Origin: UBA12087 sp964370815
Lineage (GTDB): Bacteria; Chloroflexota; Anaerolineae; Anaerolineales; Villigracilaceae
Reading direction: 5' to 3'
Assembly: GCA_964370815.1 (NCBI GenBank)
Contig: CAYJKQ010000013.1
Span: forward strand, 1 to 64,000
Length of the DNA: 64,000 nt
Shown: positions 8,634 to 17,508 of the stretch, piece after piece
How positions within the stretch are numbered: position 1 is the first letter of the stretch
How the letters are laid out: the number at the start of each line of letters is the position of its first letter
The notes under the pieces: model-generated
What the model was told of the DNA's origin: nothing
Databases searched by the model: none
The model's input: only the letters and a program-made list of their open reading frames with translations
Position numbers and translations under genes: made by a program

Positions 8634-9009
8634 AATTAAACCAGACACCTATTGTAATTGAGGGATTCGATATAGCAGAATCTTTAAAGCTTAGGAGCAA
8701 ATACTAATGAACTAATAATCTTAGGTATTATATCCATAATAATGATCGGATCTAAATGGTTCTCCCGCTAAACAATTGACTAAGATATGGTGGAGCGTAT
8801 CTGAAGTTGCCAAAATCAATTTACAAGAGAGCGAAACTCAATAATTAAGCATTTCGTTGGGTTTAACCCTGCCCTGGGAAAAGCAACCAGGATCTACGGC
8901 GGGTACTTCGCTGGGCTGTGGCTCCGCTCCCGGAAAGCACATTGAAGCCCCTCAACCCATCCTACTAAAATCCGAAATTATGTAGATTTGGCAAGAATAC
9001 CACCAAAAT
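8634..9009. other. Intergenic region with a GC-rich hairpin-type repeat
   Basis: AT-rich flanks enclose a GC-rich stretch at about 8855-8966. It starts GTTGGGTTT and ends CTCAACCCATCCTAC, with inner GC-rich inverted segments. This pattern resembles the common intergenic 'GTTGGGTTT...AACCCAACCTAC' repeats of many bacteria. No coding frame is supported. Confidence 0.45.
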
Positions 9010-9900
9010 TTACCAGTTATGGTCTTGCTCATATTCCAATTCAAGCAGAGCGTCTCCAATGCTTTCCTTGTATGCATCTTTGACTTTTTCTGAAAATACT
9101 TTCTTCCACCCACCTGTTTCTCCAGCCCTGAAATGCGCCGCTTCTTTGAGATCTTTAGAAGAAGTAAACTTCTTGATCATTTTTTCAATTTCTTCTTTTG
9201 AAATTTGGATCTCACATAATGAACAGACCTTGAGAAAGACTTCTGTTGGATCCTGATGCATTTGTTCATAGGTTACAACAATACCATTTGAATCGATATT
9301 CTTTAATGAACGGATGATCCAATCAGCATATGAGCGACCCAATTCTCTTGAAAAGAGGAGTAATCCATCTTCCAGAGATAAAGAATTAAAAAAAGGATAC
9401 ATCGGATGCCAGGGTCTATTACTTACAAAATGTACATAACTGATAGCCACATCACGCAGATCTCGATACATGAACACATACTTGATTTTATTGATCTTGA
9501 TCATTTCTAAATTATGGTCGGATAGATGGGAATGCGTTTTCACCACCAATAATTTATTTCGATTCCTGGAGAAATAACGACTGGGAATATCATAATTGAT
9601 ACTCTCACCTTCTTTCAGCCCAAAGAATAACATGCCAGGAAACATCGTACTTTGAAAACCTGGTAAACCAGCCAACATCTTCTCCAACCATGTTGTGCCA
9701 CTCTTTGGAAGTCCCAAGATCAAGATGTTTGGATGGGGGTAATTCTTCCCAAAGCGAATATGCCCCAGATAACCATTCCACAATTCAAGAATATAACGCG
9801 GATAAATTAAAATCTTTAGAAAGAACCGCGCTGATCCCGGCCATTTTTTTACATAGGATCGCATTGCTTTTTCCAAAGAATTTTCAATTTTAATTAACAT
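9010..9900 (-). CDS. Sulfotransferase domain protein (PAPS-dependent type)
   Basis: The 296-residue protein has the two PAPS-binding signatures: the 5'-phosphosulfate loop LPKSGTTWLEKML (about 64-76) and the 3'-phosphate motif YRDLRDVAISYVHF (about 145-158). A late RAGETGGWKK segment matches the RKG-type loop of cytosolic-like sulfotransferases. It most likely sulfates a sugar of the surface polysaccharide, since it lies between two polysaccharide genes. The sulfate acceptor is inference. It differs clearly from the three other sulfotransferases of the locus, so these are not recent duplicates. Confidence 0.88.
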   Translation of the reverse strand: MLIKIENSLEKAMRSYVKKWPGSARFFLKILIYPRYILELWNGYLGHIRFGKNYPHPNILILGLPKSGTTWLEKMLAGLPGFQSTMFPGMLFFGLKEGESINYDIPSRYFSRNRNKLLVVKTHSHLSDHNLEMIKINKIKYVFMYRDLRDVAISYVHFVSNRPWHPMYPFFNSLSLEDGLLLFSRELGRSYADWIIRSLKNIDSNGIVVTYEQMHQDPTEVFLKVCSLCEIQISKEEIEKMIKKFTSSKDLKEAAHFRAGETGGWKKVFSEKVKDAYKESIGDALLELEYEQDHNW

Positions 9901-9951
9901 AGTTCTCCTGAATCAATAACATGTTGGATAGGATTGGATAGGTAACAGATC

Positions 9952-10512
9952 CTATCTTTCTTTTACTTCCCTTCTCTTCATTGGTTTTGCCGGGTTGCCA
10001 TAACAGATCATTCCTGCGGGAAGGTCATCCAATACAGTGCTTCTGGCACCGATCACGCTGCCTGTACCTATGGAAACTCCTGGCGCAATGAAAACATCAG
10101 CTGCAACCCAAACCTGGTCTGCAATTCTGACAGGGCTGGCATAGAGATCGAAAGTTACGGATGTGTAATCGTGGCTCCCTGCACATACATAGGACTGTTG
10201 CGAAATGACGGAATGGTTTCCGATTGAAATTTCTCCCAGAGAATAAAGGATCGTATTGTCACCGATCCGGCAATAATTTCCAATCGACACTTTCCATGGA
10301 TAAGTGAACCGGGCAGAAGGTCGTATGCGAACATTTTCACCTACTTTTGCGCCAAATATTCGTAGCAGAAAATTTCTCCATCCATACAAGAATTGAGGCG
10401 ACCAGGCAAAAAAAGTTCCCTGCACTATCCACCAGAGTTGGACAATAAAAGCTGAACGCCCACGAAATTCTTTATCAGGTTTTACATGACCCAGTTCTTG
10501 AAATTGTTGCAT
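9952..10512 (-). CDS. WcaF-like O-acetyltransferase
   Basis: The 186-residue left-handed beta-helix enzyme opens with LWWIVQGTFFAWSPQFLYGW and RNFLLRIFGAKVG. It has an SHDYTS motif near 130 (catalytic His) and the closing CYGNPAKP, a combination typical of colanic-acid WcaF. It transfers acetyl from acetyl-CoA to a sugar of the lipid-linked unit. The gene starts 19 bp after the upstream GT4 gene ends, which suggests one transcript. Confidence 0.88.
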   Translation of the reverse strand: MQQFQELGHVKPDKEFRGRSAFIVQLWWIVQGTFFAWSPQFLYGWRNFLLRIFGAKVGENVRIRPSARFTYPWKVSIGNYCRIGDNTILYSLGEISIGNHSVISQQSYVCAGSHDYTSVTFDLYASPVRIADQVWVAADVFIAPGVSIGTGSVIGARSTVLDDLPAGMICYGNPAKPMKRREVKER

Positions 10513-10531
10513 TCAATTCTCCATATAGAAT

Positions 10532-11662
10532 TTATTTCAGGATGCTTGAGTAGAATGATAACCATTTCTCTGCAACCACATCCCAGGAATAATTTTCCTT
10601 TGCCAATTTAAAGGATCGTTCTCCACGCTCAAGTCTTTCATCAAGAGACCAGCGCAGGACCTTTTGAAGAGAATCTGTTAATTCATCAATCGTAGGATGG
10701 ATGAGCAATCCTCCGCCTTTCTCCCAATCCAGAAGTCCTGTTTCAAAAGTAGTAATCGTAGGAGTTTTACAAATGGCGGCTTCCAGGTTAACCAACCCGA
10801 CAACCTCAGAATAGGAAGGCACTAATACAACCCACGATCTATTCAGAGCTTTCCATTTGTCTTTTCCATAGATGGGTCCAACAAAACTAACCCTATTTTC
10901 CAGGTTTAATTGAGCGCATAGATCCTGCAATGAGCCTGTATACCCGGGGATACTTTCAGAACCAGCGATATTCAGATGCCAACCAAGGTCTTCAATTAAT
11001 CTGGATAAAGAATTTAATATTAACTCAATCCCCTTTTTAGGATGTAATCTTCCCAAGAACAACAATTGTTTATTATTATCAGCAACTTTGGATAACTCAA
11101 GTGGTGCGGAAATATCGATCGCGTTCGGGATCAAGACGGAATTAAATCCAGGGAAGAAAACTTGAAGGTTCTTTGCTTCAAGAGCTGTTATCGCATGGAT
11201 GGTTGTACCAATTGGGATGAGTGGTTTAAAGACTAATTTCAGGTATAACAGTTTTTTTATTCTCTGCAATAATCCCTGGTCATATATCAACCAAGGTTCC
11301 AGCATTCCATGAGAAGAGATTACCACAGGTATATTTTTATTCCCAACAGCCTTTAATGCAGCCCATTGGGCAGCCAACCAAATGGAATGGATATGAACGA
11401 TATCGATATGATAATTCTGTAAAATACTTTCAATTTTCTTAACAATCCCAGGTGACCAATGCCAAAAAGATCCTGATCGGGAAGGTGGAAGGATGATCTC
11501 TTTTACCTTTTCATCCTTTTCTACTTCCTCCCTTGCAACTGAACAAATATATATATTAAGGTTTTCATCCTTGTTAACCAGGCAATTAGCCAGCTGGGAT
11601 GTCAGTGTCGTTACACCCGAGAGAGCATTAGAATGATCTGGTGTGATAAATAAAATATTCAT
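10532..11662 (-). CDS. Glycosyltransferase family 4
   Basis: A GT-B retaining enzyme. From the ATG at 11662 the 376-residue product starts MNILFITPDHSNALSGVTTL. It has the SSHGMLEPW acceptor-domain segment and the donor-domain motifs LFLGRLHPKKGIELIL and PSYSEVVGLVNLEAAICKTP, with the E-x7-E-like pattern. Residues upstream of this Met add only non-conserved sequence. It belongs to the minus-strand polysaccharide operon, directly before the WcaF-like gene. Donor and acceptor are unknown. Confidence 0.87.
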   Translation of the reverse strand: MNILFITPDHSNALSGVTTLTSQLANCLVNKDENLNIYICSVAREEVEKDEKVKEIILPPSRSGSFWHWSPGIVKKIESILQNYHIDIVHIHSIWLAAQWAALKAVGNKNIPVVISSHGMLEPWLIYDQGLLQRIKKLLYLKLVFKPLIPIGTTIHAITALEAKNLQVFFPGFNSVLIPNAIDISAPLELSKVADNNKQLLFLGRLHPKKGIELILNSLSRLIEDLGWHLNIAGSESIPGYTGSLQDLCAQLNLENRVSFVGPIYGKDKWKALNRSWVVLVPSYSEVVGLVNLEAAICKTPTITTFETGLLDWEKGGGLLIHPTIDELTDSLQKVLRWSLDERLERGERSFKLAKENYSWDVVAEKWLSFYSSILK

Positions 11663-11897
11663 AAAATAGATGACCTGCGGTAACACGAAATCAATAATGA
11701 TAATTCTCCCTTTATCGATTGTTGTGCGAGGTTGAAGGTTTGATGTATCACTTCTGGTCACTTTCCATTAATTTGAATCAAATTTGATGGTATCCGAAGT
11801 AAAGGAGCGATCGTTTTCTGAATAAACAAAATGCCAGGATTTTGATCGAGCAATTCAAATCTTTTCTTTCTTGTTTGATCTCGATCCTGGAAAATAA

Positions 11898-12839
11898 TTA
11901 ATTGCCCAAGGTTCCATATTCTTTTGAATGATAATAGTCTCGATAGTATTCCTTCAGTTTTACCATTAAATTGGGAGGGATCGTTTCCTTTTCCTTTTGT
12001 TGAGAAATGTTTACTTTTCGATAAATTGGTTCAATGATCATTTTTCTAATTTGATGCAACCCCTTCCTGATGAAGGGTTTATTATATACACGCATGTATA
12101 AGAACTTTGATAACCCATGATAGACATTTTGAAGTTTATTGTTCTTAACGGAAATTGACACGTTGTGTTGAATAAAATCTTTTTCTTGAAAACCATCGCA
12201 TGAAATATTCAAAAAACTGCAAATATCTCTCATCATTTCTTCTGGTTGTCCTTTTAGCCGATCAAAGGATAAAACTAAAATGCGTTCTTCCCCAAATATT
12301 TCAATAAAAGATCTCAGGAAATTTGAATAATTGCCTTGCTCCAGGGCTCGAAATGCTTGTATATTTCGATCCGCATTGCCTCCCAATTGAGCCTCAATAT
12401 AATCCACTAAATTCAACCTAGAGTTAATTTGTCCAACCTGCTTACCAAATTGATACCACGATCTCAACCTGTCGATTGGATCCCTCAGTATAAAAATCCA
12501 TCGTACATTGTCCAAGCCTAGTGCTTCTTTTACCCGTGAAGGTGTGCCTGGCGAAAAGAGATAATCAGGTGTTGCCTCAAGGTATAACTTACGGTTGCAA
12601 TGGAAATAGTCCAAATATTGATCAAGACCAGTGTCTTCATAATAGGACTCCACGGAGAGAGGATAAGTCTTATCCAGGAAAAAGCGTGTTTCCTTCAGAG
12701 TGGAACAACAAATTTCTTCGTGTTTTTCCAAATACCTATAAAGGGAAGTGGTTCCAGATTTTGTTGCTCCACCAATAATGACGAACTTTCGGTCGTTGAT
12801 AGTTTCCATAAATGTTTTCCTGGAGGCTACCTGTTCCAA
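11898..12839 (-). CDS. Sulfotransferase, heparan sulfotransferase-like
   Basis: The 313-residue protein has the phosphosulfate loop GGATKSGTTSLYRYLEKHEE (about 23-42), KETRFF, YLEATPDYL, and the 3'-phosphate motif FILRDPIDRLRSWYQF (about 125-140), followed by a C-terminal LSFDRLK segment. This order is that of the N-deacetylase/N-sulfotransferase-like PAPS family acting on polysaccharides. The start at 12839 overlaps the preceding gene by 13 bp; an in-frame Met ten codons later is also possible. It probably sulfates the locus glycan. Confidence 0.88.
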   Translation of the reverse strand: MEQVASRKTFMETINDRKFVIIGGATKSGTTSLYRYLEKHEEICCSTLKETRFFLDKTYPLSVESYYEDTGLDQYLDYFHCNRKLYLEATPDYLFSPGTPSRVKEALGLDNVRWIFILRDPIDRLRSWYQFGKQVGQINSRLNLVDYIEAQLGGNADRNIQAFRALEQGNYSNFLRSFIEIFGEERILVLSFDRLKGQPEEMMRDICSFLNISCDGFQEKDFIQHNVSISVKNNKLQNVYHGLSKFLYMRVYNKPFIRKGLHQIRKMIIEPIYRKVNISQQKEKETIPPNLMVKLKEYYRDYYHSKEYGTLGN

Positions 12840-13720
12840 AGGGAAAAATCGCGACTTAGAAATACTCCCAATTCATTATTATGGGGCGTATAGAAATCTA
12901 TTAACCATTGCCTTAAATCCTCGTCAATTTTCGGATATTCGAAGGGAACATCATTCCAACGGGCTAATTTAATTTTGGATCTTCTCATCCAAACACGAAA
13001 TTTAAGAGGAAGAATTTGTGCCAGCAACCTGCTCCCCGAAAAAGTTGAATAGAGTATTTTCGCTAATGCAGGAAAGCGCGGTTTCGCTGCACTATTTACC
13101 TGGCGATCCTTCTCAATTTCAATCGGGGTTAAACCAATTTTCTTTAGAAGATCATTGCAAACCCCCTGAGTGTCACTTTTAAAATCCTCTACAGTAAAAA
13201 TATTAATTTGGTTTGCCGGAAATATCTCATATACTTTCCGTAAATATTTCACGTATTTACCAACCTCGAGGTAGGCAACGTTGAACTTCTTTAATGAATC
13301 AAGATCCTGTGAATTAATGGAGTTCTTGATGGCAGACATTGGATCGGATGTATTTTGTTCCTCCCTCCGACGGGCATACCAATATGCTGAATAAGCACGA
13401 TTAACAGGATTGCGTAAAAAAACCACTATTTGAACTTCTGGATTGTGATCATACAACCGTCTTAATGCGGTCTCAGAATACATTGCCAAAACATTTTTGG
13501 CGATAACGATCCGACTTGACCCTTTTATATTAGGTAAAAAATAAGTGGACCAAATAGCGTCAAATCCCTTTTGATATTCTTCCTCAAAAGTGAGATATGG
13601 AAGTTCGTTGGTGTTATGGGAAACAAGTTCCGGGTGTTGTATCAGGTATTCTCTTAGTGAAGAAGTGCCGGCTTTTTGTGTACCTATTATGAATAAATCA
13701 ATTTTTTTATTATTAACCAC
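12827..13720 (-). CDS. Sulfotransferase, polysaccharide type
   Basis: The 297-residue product opens with FIIGTQKAGTSSLREYLIQH (phosphosulfate loop, about 10-29), contains NELPYLTFEEEY, and has the 3'-phosphate motif VVFLRNPVNRAYSAYWYARR (about 98-117). It belongs to the same broad family as its downstream neighbour but shares little sequence with it. The end overlaps the next sulfotransferase gene by 13 bp, so the two are probably translated together. Confidence 0.88.
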   Translation of the reverse strand: MVNNKKIDLFIIGTQKAGTSSLREYLIQHPELVSHNTNELPYLTFEEEYQKGFDAIWSTYFLPNIKGSSRIVIAKNVLAMYSETALRRLYDHNPEVQIVVFLRNPVNRAYSAYWYARRREEQNTSDPMSAIKNSINSQDLDSLKKFNVAYLEVGKYVKYLRKVYEIFPANQINIFTVEDFKSDTQGVCNDLLKKIGLTPIEIEKDRQVNSAAKPRFPALAKILYSTFSGSRLLAQILPLKFRVWMRRSKIKLARWNDVPFEYPKIDEDLRQWLIDFYTPHNNELGVFLSRDFSLWNR

Positions 13721-13741
13721 GTTATAACTCCCGAATTATGT

Positions 13742-15118
13742 TCAATGAGGATCAAGTATTTTGGGGGATTTGTAAAATGCCAGACAATTGATTCCCAATT
13801 TTTTATACACGATCCACCATAACATCATATTCCATGTTACCAACGAAATCACCATCGCAATTGAAGAACCGATGATCCCCCATATCGGAAGTAACAGCAA
13901 ATTGATCACGACATTTAACACAACTGCAAATGCCAATGCCTTGGCGGTATCTCTTTCATGGTGGGACATATTCAACAAGTTGCCCACTGAACCAACCCCT
14001 GAATTGATAAGTTGCCCTCCCAATAATATCATCAACGGGATATAAGCTGATTCATAAGAGGGTCCAAACACCTTCCGTAGAAATAGTTTCCCGAAGACAA
14101 TGAAACCGATCGTGATGGCCAGGTTGAAGAATAAGATAACACGTGAACTTGCAGTAACCAGGCGCTGCAATTTTATTTTATTCCCCAGAGCAAATAATTC
14201 CGCAAATCGAGGCACAACCACCTGGTTTACAGCCAAGAGACCAAAAGAAGCCAATAAAGATACTTGTGTAGCCACACGAAAAATACCAATATCAGCATCC
14301 TCTAAAAAGAATCCCTGGAGCAATATCGAAGCTTGATGGTTAATGATATTCATACCACCAATGAATGCCAGTGGGAGAGCGCTGATCAACCAGGAACGAT
14401 TTTCAATACGCGGTTCTGCAAGACGAACCAGTTCGGGAGTAGCCCGCCAGAGTAGCCAGGCACCAATGGCAAAAGCCAGTGCAGAGGCTATCACATATAA
14501 TGCCATTGAAAATGGGGCAGAGAACTTTACACTTCCAATCAACATACCGCCCAAAAGCAAAAGGACAAAAATTCCGGGGCGCAGTAAGAATTCCGGTAAT
14601 TGTCCAGAAACTATCCGCTTTAAGCCTCGCAAAGCTGCTCCGCGCAGATCTCCTAAAGCAATAAGGGGTACCAAAGCCAATGCCCAAATAAAGGTTTCCA
14701 AACGACTGCCAGCAAGGGACTGTCTAAATAACAGGATTGTAATTACCGACAATCCAACCAGACTTAGCGAGATGATCCCGGTTGTCCGGCTGGACCAAAC
14801 CCATACTCCTTGGACTGCTGAATAATCCTCTCTTGCCATTCCACTCGCAGTTTCGCGTATGATGAGAGCCGGTAAGCCAAATTCCGAAGGAACCGTTAAC
14901 AAGGTTACGAGTGCAATTACATAAGAATAGACCCCATAATCTGCTGGACCAAGTATGCGCGCAAGGATGGCAGTGCTGGCAAATGCAAGCCCAACGCTGA
15001 CTAATTTCAGTATCAAACTATAAAAAGTTTCACGACCAATTCGAGATCTAATGGCTTTATCAATGTACAATCGGGCACGCTCAATAAGCATTGGTCTCCA
15101 ATTTTTTATACAGATCAT
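13742..15118 (-). CDS. Polysaccharide flippase, Wzx/MATE-like
   Basis: Moves the lipid-linked repeat unit across the membrane. The 458-residue protein has about 12-14 hydrophobic helices and the family opening FYSLILKLVSVGLAFASTAI followed by ARILGPADYGVYSYVIAL. The last helices contain a GGQLINSGVGSVGNLLNM pattern typical of Polysacc_synt members. A second Met nine codons in (15091) is a possible start. It sits between two sulfotransferase genes and near the wzy-like and wzz genes. Confidence 0.88.
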   Translation of the reverse strand: MICIKNWRPMLIERARLYIDKAIRSRIGRETFYSLILKLVSVGLAFASTAILARILGPADYGVYSYVIALVTLLTVPSEFGLPALIIRETASGMAREDYSAVQGVWVWSSRTTGIISLSLVGLSVITILLFRQSLAGSRLETFIWALALVPLIALGDLRGAALRGLKRIVSGQLPEFLLRPGIFVLLLLGGMLIGSVKFSAPFSMALYVIASALAFAIGAWLLWRATPELVRLAEPRIENRSWLISALPLAFIGGMNIINHQASILLQGFFLEDADIGIFRVATQVSLLASFGLLAVNQVVVPRFAELFALGNKIKLQRLVTASSRVILFFNLAITIGFIVFGKLFLRKVFGPSYESAYIPLMILLGGQLINSGVGSVGNLLNMSHHERDTAKALAFAVVLNVVINLLLLPIWGIIGSSIAMVISLVTWNMMLWWIVYKKLGINCLAFYKSPKILDPH

Positions 15119-15168
15119 CAGAAATGAATTCGTAGAGTATTTGGAATATCAGGATCAAAGCAGATAAA

Positions 15169-15909
15169 TTAGATCTTGTAATAGCTGCGAAATTGATTCC
15201 AAATATCTTCAGCTGCTTTTAATTCTTTTGCAAATTCGAACTCGATTGCCTGTTCAACCTTTTCCTTTGCCTGTTTCTTCGCCTGTGAAGGACGCGCGAT
15301 CATAATCTCGTTCACATTTTCCTTGCCAGTTATGCTTAAATGCGTTTTTTCGATGCTTTCGAATACTTTCTGAACATTTTCAGGAGTGGCTTTAAAAACT
15401 GTAAAGCTGGTATTAAATTTTTTGTTTGTTTGCATGATGATATTTCCAAAATCATTTATTACATCATCAAAATTTGCGGCAACGATTTCATCTCTGTGTT
15501 TATCGTGTAATAAAGGTTTGTAGAAGTTAATATATTCTTGAAAGGCAATTGAAAGAGGAATCTCGAAATTACGAATCTCTATATATCGAATTGCCAAAGA
15601 GGCGATCACATCCTTGGGGTTGCGGATGAGAACAATTGTTGGAATTCCGTGTCGAATCGCCCATAATACCTGACCAATAGAATGGGTGTGATGAGCAATC
15701 CTAACCGCCTGAGGTTGAGATAATTGAAATGCTTTGACAGCAAACGTGTTGGCACTGCGAGGGTAGCCTTCAATCACCAATTCCGTATCCAAACCTACGA
15801 TGCGATCCTTTTTGGACGGGTTTAAGATCTTTTTTATGGGGATAAACAAGCCTGGGATTTTTGAAACCTCTGACCGTATTATTGTGCGTAAAATATACCA
15901 AAATTTCAT
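15169..15909 (-). CDS. Sulfotransferase-like P-loop protein
   Basis: The fourth sulfotransferase-fold protein of the locus (246 residues). EGYPRSANTFAVKAF (about 46-60) takes the place of the phosphosulfate loop and VLIRNPKDVIASLAIRY (about 92-108) that of the 3'-phosphate motif. The loop lacks the usual Lys (RSANT instead of KSGTT), so activity is less sure. AAGGAAAC lies before the ATG at 15909, which favours it over the Met 16 codons upstream. The C-terminal 60 residues are rich in Lys/Glu and Ala and may be helical. Confidence 0.75.
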   Translation of the reverse strand: MKFWYILRTIIRSEVSKIPGLFIPIKKILNPSKKDRIVGLDTELVIEGYPRSANTFAVKAFQLSQPQAVRIAHHTHSIGQVLWAIRHGIPTIVLIRNPKDVIASLAIRYIEIRNFEIPLSIAFQEYINFYKPLLHDKHRDEIVAANFDDVINDFGNIIMQTNKKFNTSFTVFKATPENVQKVFESIEKTHLSITGKENVNEIMIARPSQAKKQAKEKVEQAIEFEFAKELKAAEDIWNQFRSYYKI

Positions 15910-15994
15910 TTTCGTTTCCTTGTATTTTTTTTCAATAGAAAGGATAAAATACTTCAAATGTTATTCCTTTGATGTTATCTCATGCCATCCATGA

Positions 15995-17371
15995 TCATCT
16001 AATGAATCCCGCATTCAGATTTTTTACCTCAATCATTCCAGGATTTTTTTTCAAACCTTTAATGATTCCAAAAAACAGTGCCAGGGCAAGCCATTCTATT
16101 AAAGAAAAACTGGCAGCACCAGATTCCAGTACTCTCAATAAGGAAATAATGGGTAAGGTTACCACCCATTCTATTGGAAATTGATCCGTCCAGATCCTGA
16201 CTGATCTAATCGCTTTAAATAAATACATCACAATTAAGGAGTACCATGAGACGGATAATAACATCCCGAATATACCTGTTTCGAACCATGATGCCAGAAA
16301 CACATTATGAACCCTGGTAGTGGCATTTTTTGCAACCAACAAAGGTTCGCCAATACCATAACCCAAAATGGCTTTGTCATAAATTTGTGTCAATGCACTT
16401 TCATACATCAACCAGCGCGCATCAGTTGCAATCGCATTCAGACGGGTGGTTAATATTCCGACCAGCGATGAAATAAACGTTAAGGGGGAGGATCCATTTG
16501 AAAAGAATAAGATATAAACAACAATAAGACCTAACAATGATACAAGAATGGTGATGAGAGATTTTCTATTACTGAAGAATTTTCTCAGCGCAAACCTCAT
16601 GCGAATAATTATCGGCAATATCAGGCAAAAACCTAATATGATTGTATTTGATCTACTGACACTTACCAGAACTAAAAAAATTCCCAGGATGATAAATGAA
16701 ATAACGACAATCCTTAATACTCTATTCTTTAAAATTTGGAACCACATTGAAAGCAGAATGATATCAATAATGATCCCTCCCATGACTGTATTTCGCAATG
16801 CAGTGAGATAATTTACTCTATCCTGGACCGTTGCCAAAGAAAAATTGAATAGTTTTGGGTAAAACCAGTGCATCAAGCTTGATGAATCGTTTGAAGTGAT
16901 AGCCCGGTAGTATTCAAAGAAAAGATTATATCCGAGGTGGGCAAAAACATAGACCATATAGATGACAAAAACCGATAATCCAACCAATGCGGAAACGCCA
17001 GCCAGTTGGATGAATCCGCCTCGTTGAACCAGATCAATAATTAAGACCGTAAAGGCGATAAAACAAAAAAAGTATGTGACATTCTTAATAATCAGCGGGG
17101 TTGCGTAGGTTAAATTTTGTGTCCAGGATAAGCTGATGGCATACCATAACAAATAAAAACCATACACATAAATAAAGAAGAACTTCCCCAATAAGAGCCT
17201 TTTCCAGATCCTGTAGTTTCCACCAAAAATTACAGCGAACCCTACAAGCCCAAGTGAGATATGCACCGGTTTAATGGACAACCCGAATACCTGAAATAAA
17301 GATAACCATTGGAAAGGGGCAAGGATGATCACTAGAAAAAAAGTTGCTTTTTTGAGCAAGGAAGAATACAT
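15995..17371 (-). CDS. O-antigen ligase/polymerase-like membrane protein (Wzy-type)
   Basis: The 458-residue protein has about 11-12 membrane helices with one long outer loop (about residues 280-370). The loop contains RLNAIATDARWLMYESAL and GYGIGEP, then VHNVFLASWFETGIFGM, the pattern of the Wzy_C/O-antigen ligase family. It probably polymerises repeat units after flipping. The position between wzz and the flippase gene fits a Wzx/Wzy pathway. Confidence 0.85.
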   Translation of the reverse strand: MYSSLLKKATFFLVIILAPFQWLSLFQVFGLSIKPVHISLGLVGFAVIFGGNYRIWKRLLLGKFFFIYVYGFYLLWYAISLSWTQNLTYATPLIIKNVTYFFCFIAFTVLIIDLVQRGGFIQLAGVSALVGLSVFVIYMVYVFAHLGYNLFFEYYRAITSNDSSSLMHWFYPKLFNFSLATVQDRVNYLTALRNTVMGGIIIDIILLSMWFQILKNRVLRIVVISFIILGIFLVLVSVSRSNTIILGFCLILPIIIRMRFALRKFFSNRKSLITILVSLLGLIVVYILFFSNGSSPLTFISSLVGILTTRLNAIATDARWLMYESALTQIYDKAILGYGIGEPLLVAKNATTRVHNVFLASWFETGIFGMLLSVSWYSLIVMYLFKAIRSVRIWTDQFPIEWVVTLPIISLLRVLESGAASFSLIEWLALALFFGIIKGLKKNPGMIEVKNLNAGFIR

Positions 17372-17508
17372 GTTTAACCCGACTTGATGATTGGATTATT
17401 TATCCAATAATAATAATTAAAACCACGGTCATAAACTACAATCTGGTTTATTCTCTGATCATTACTGGAAAACTAACCTAAAGCATCTGGTAATTGTTAC
17501 TTTCGATA

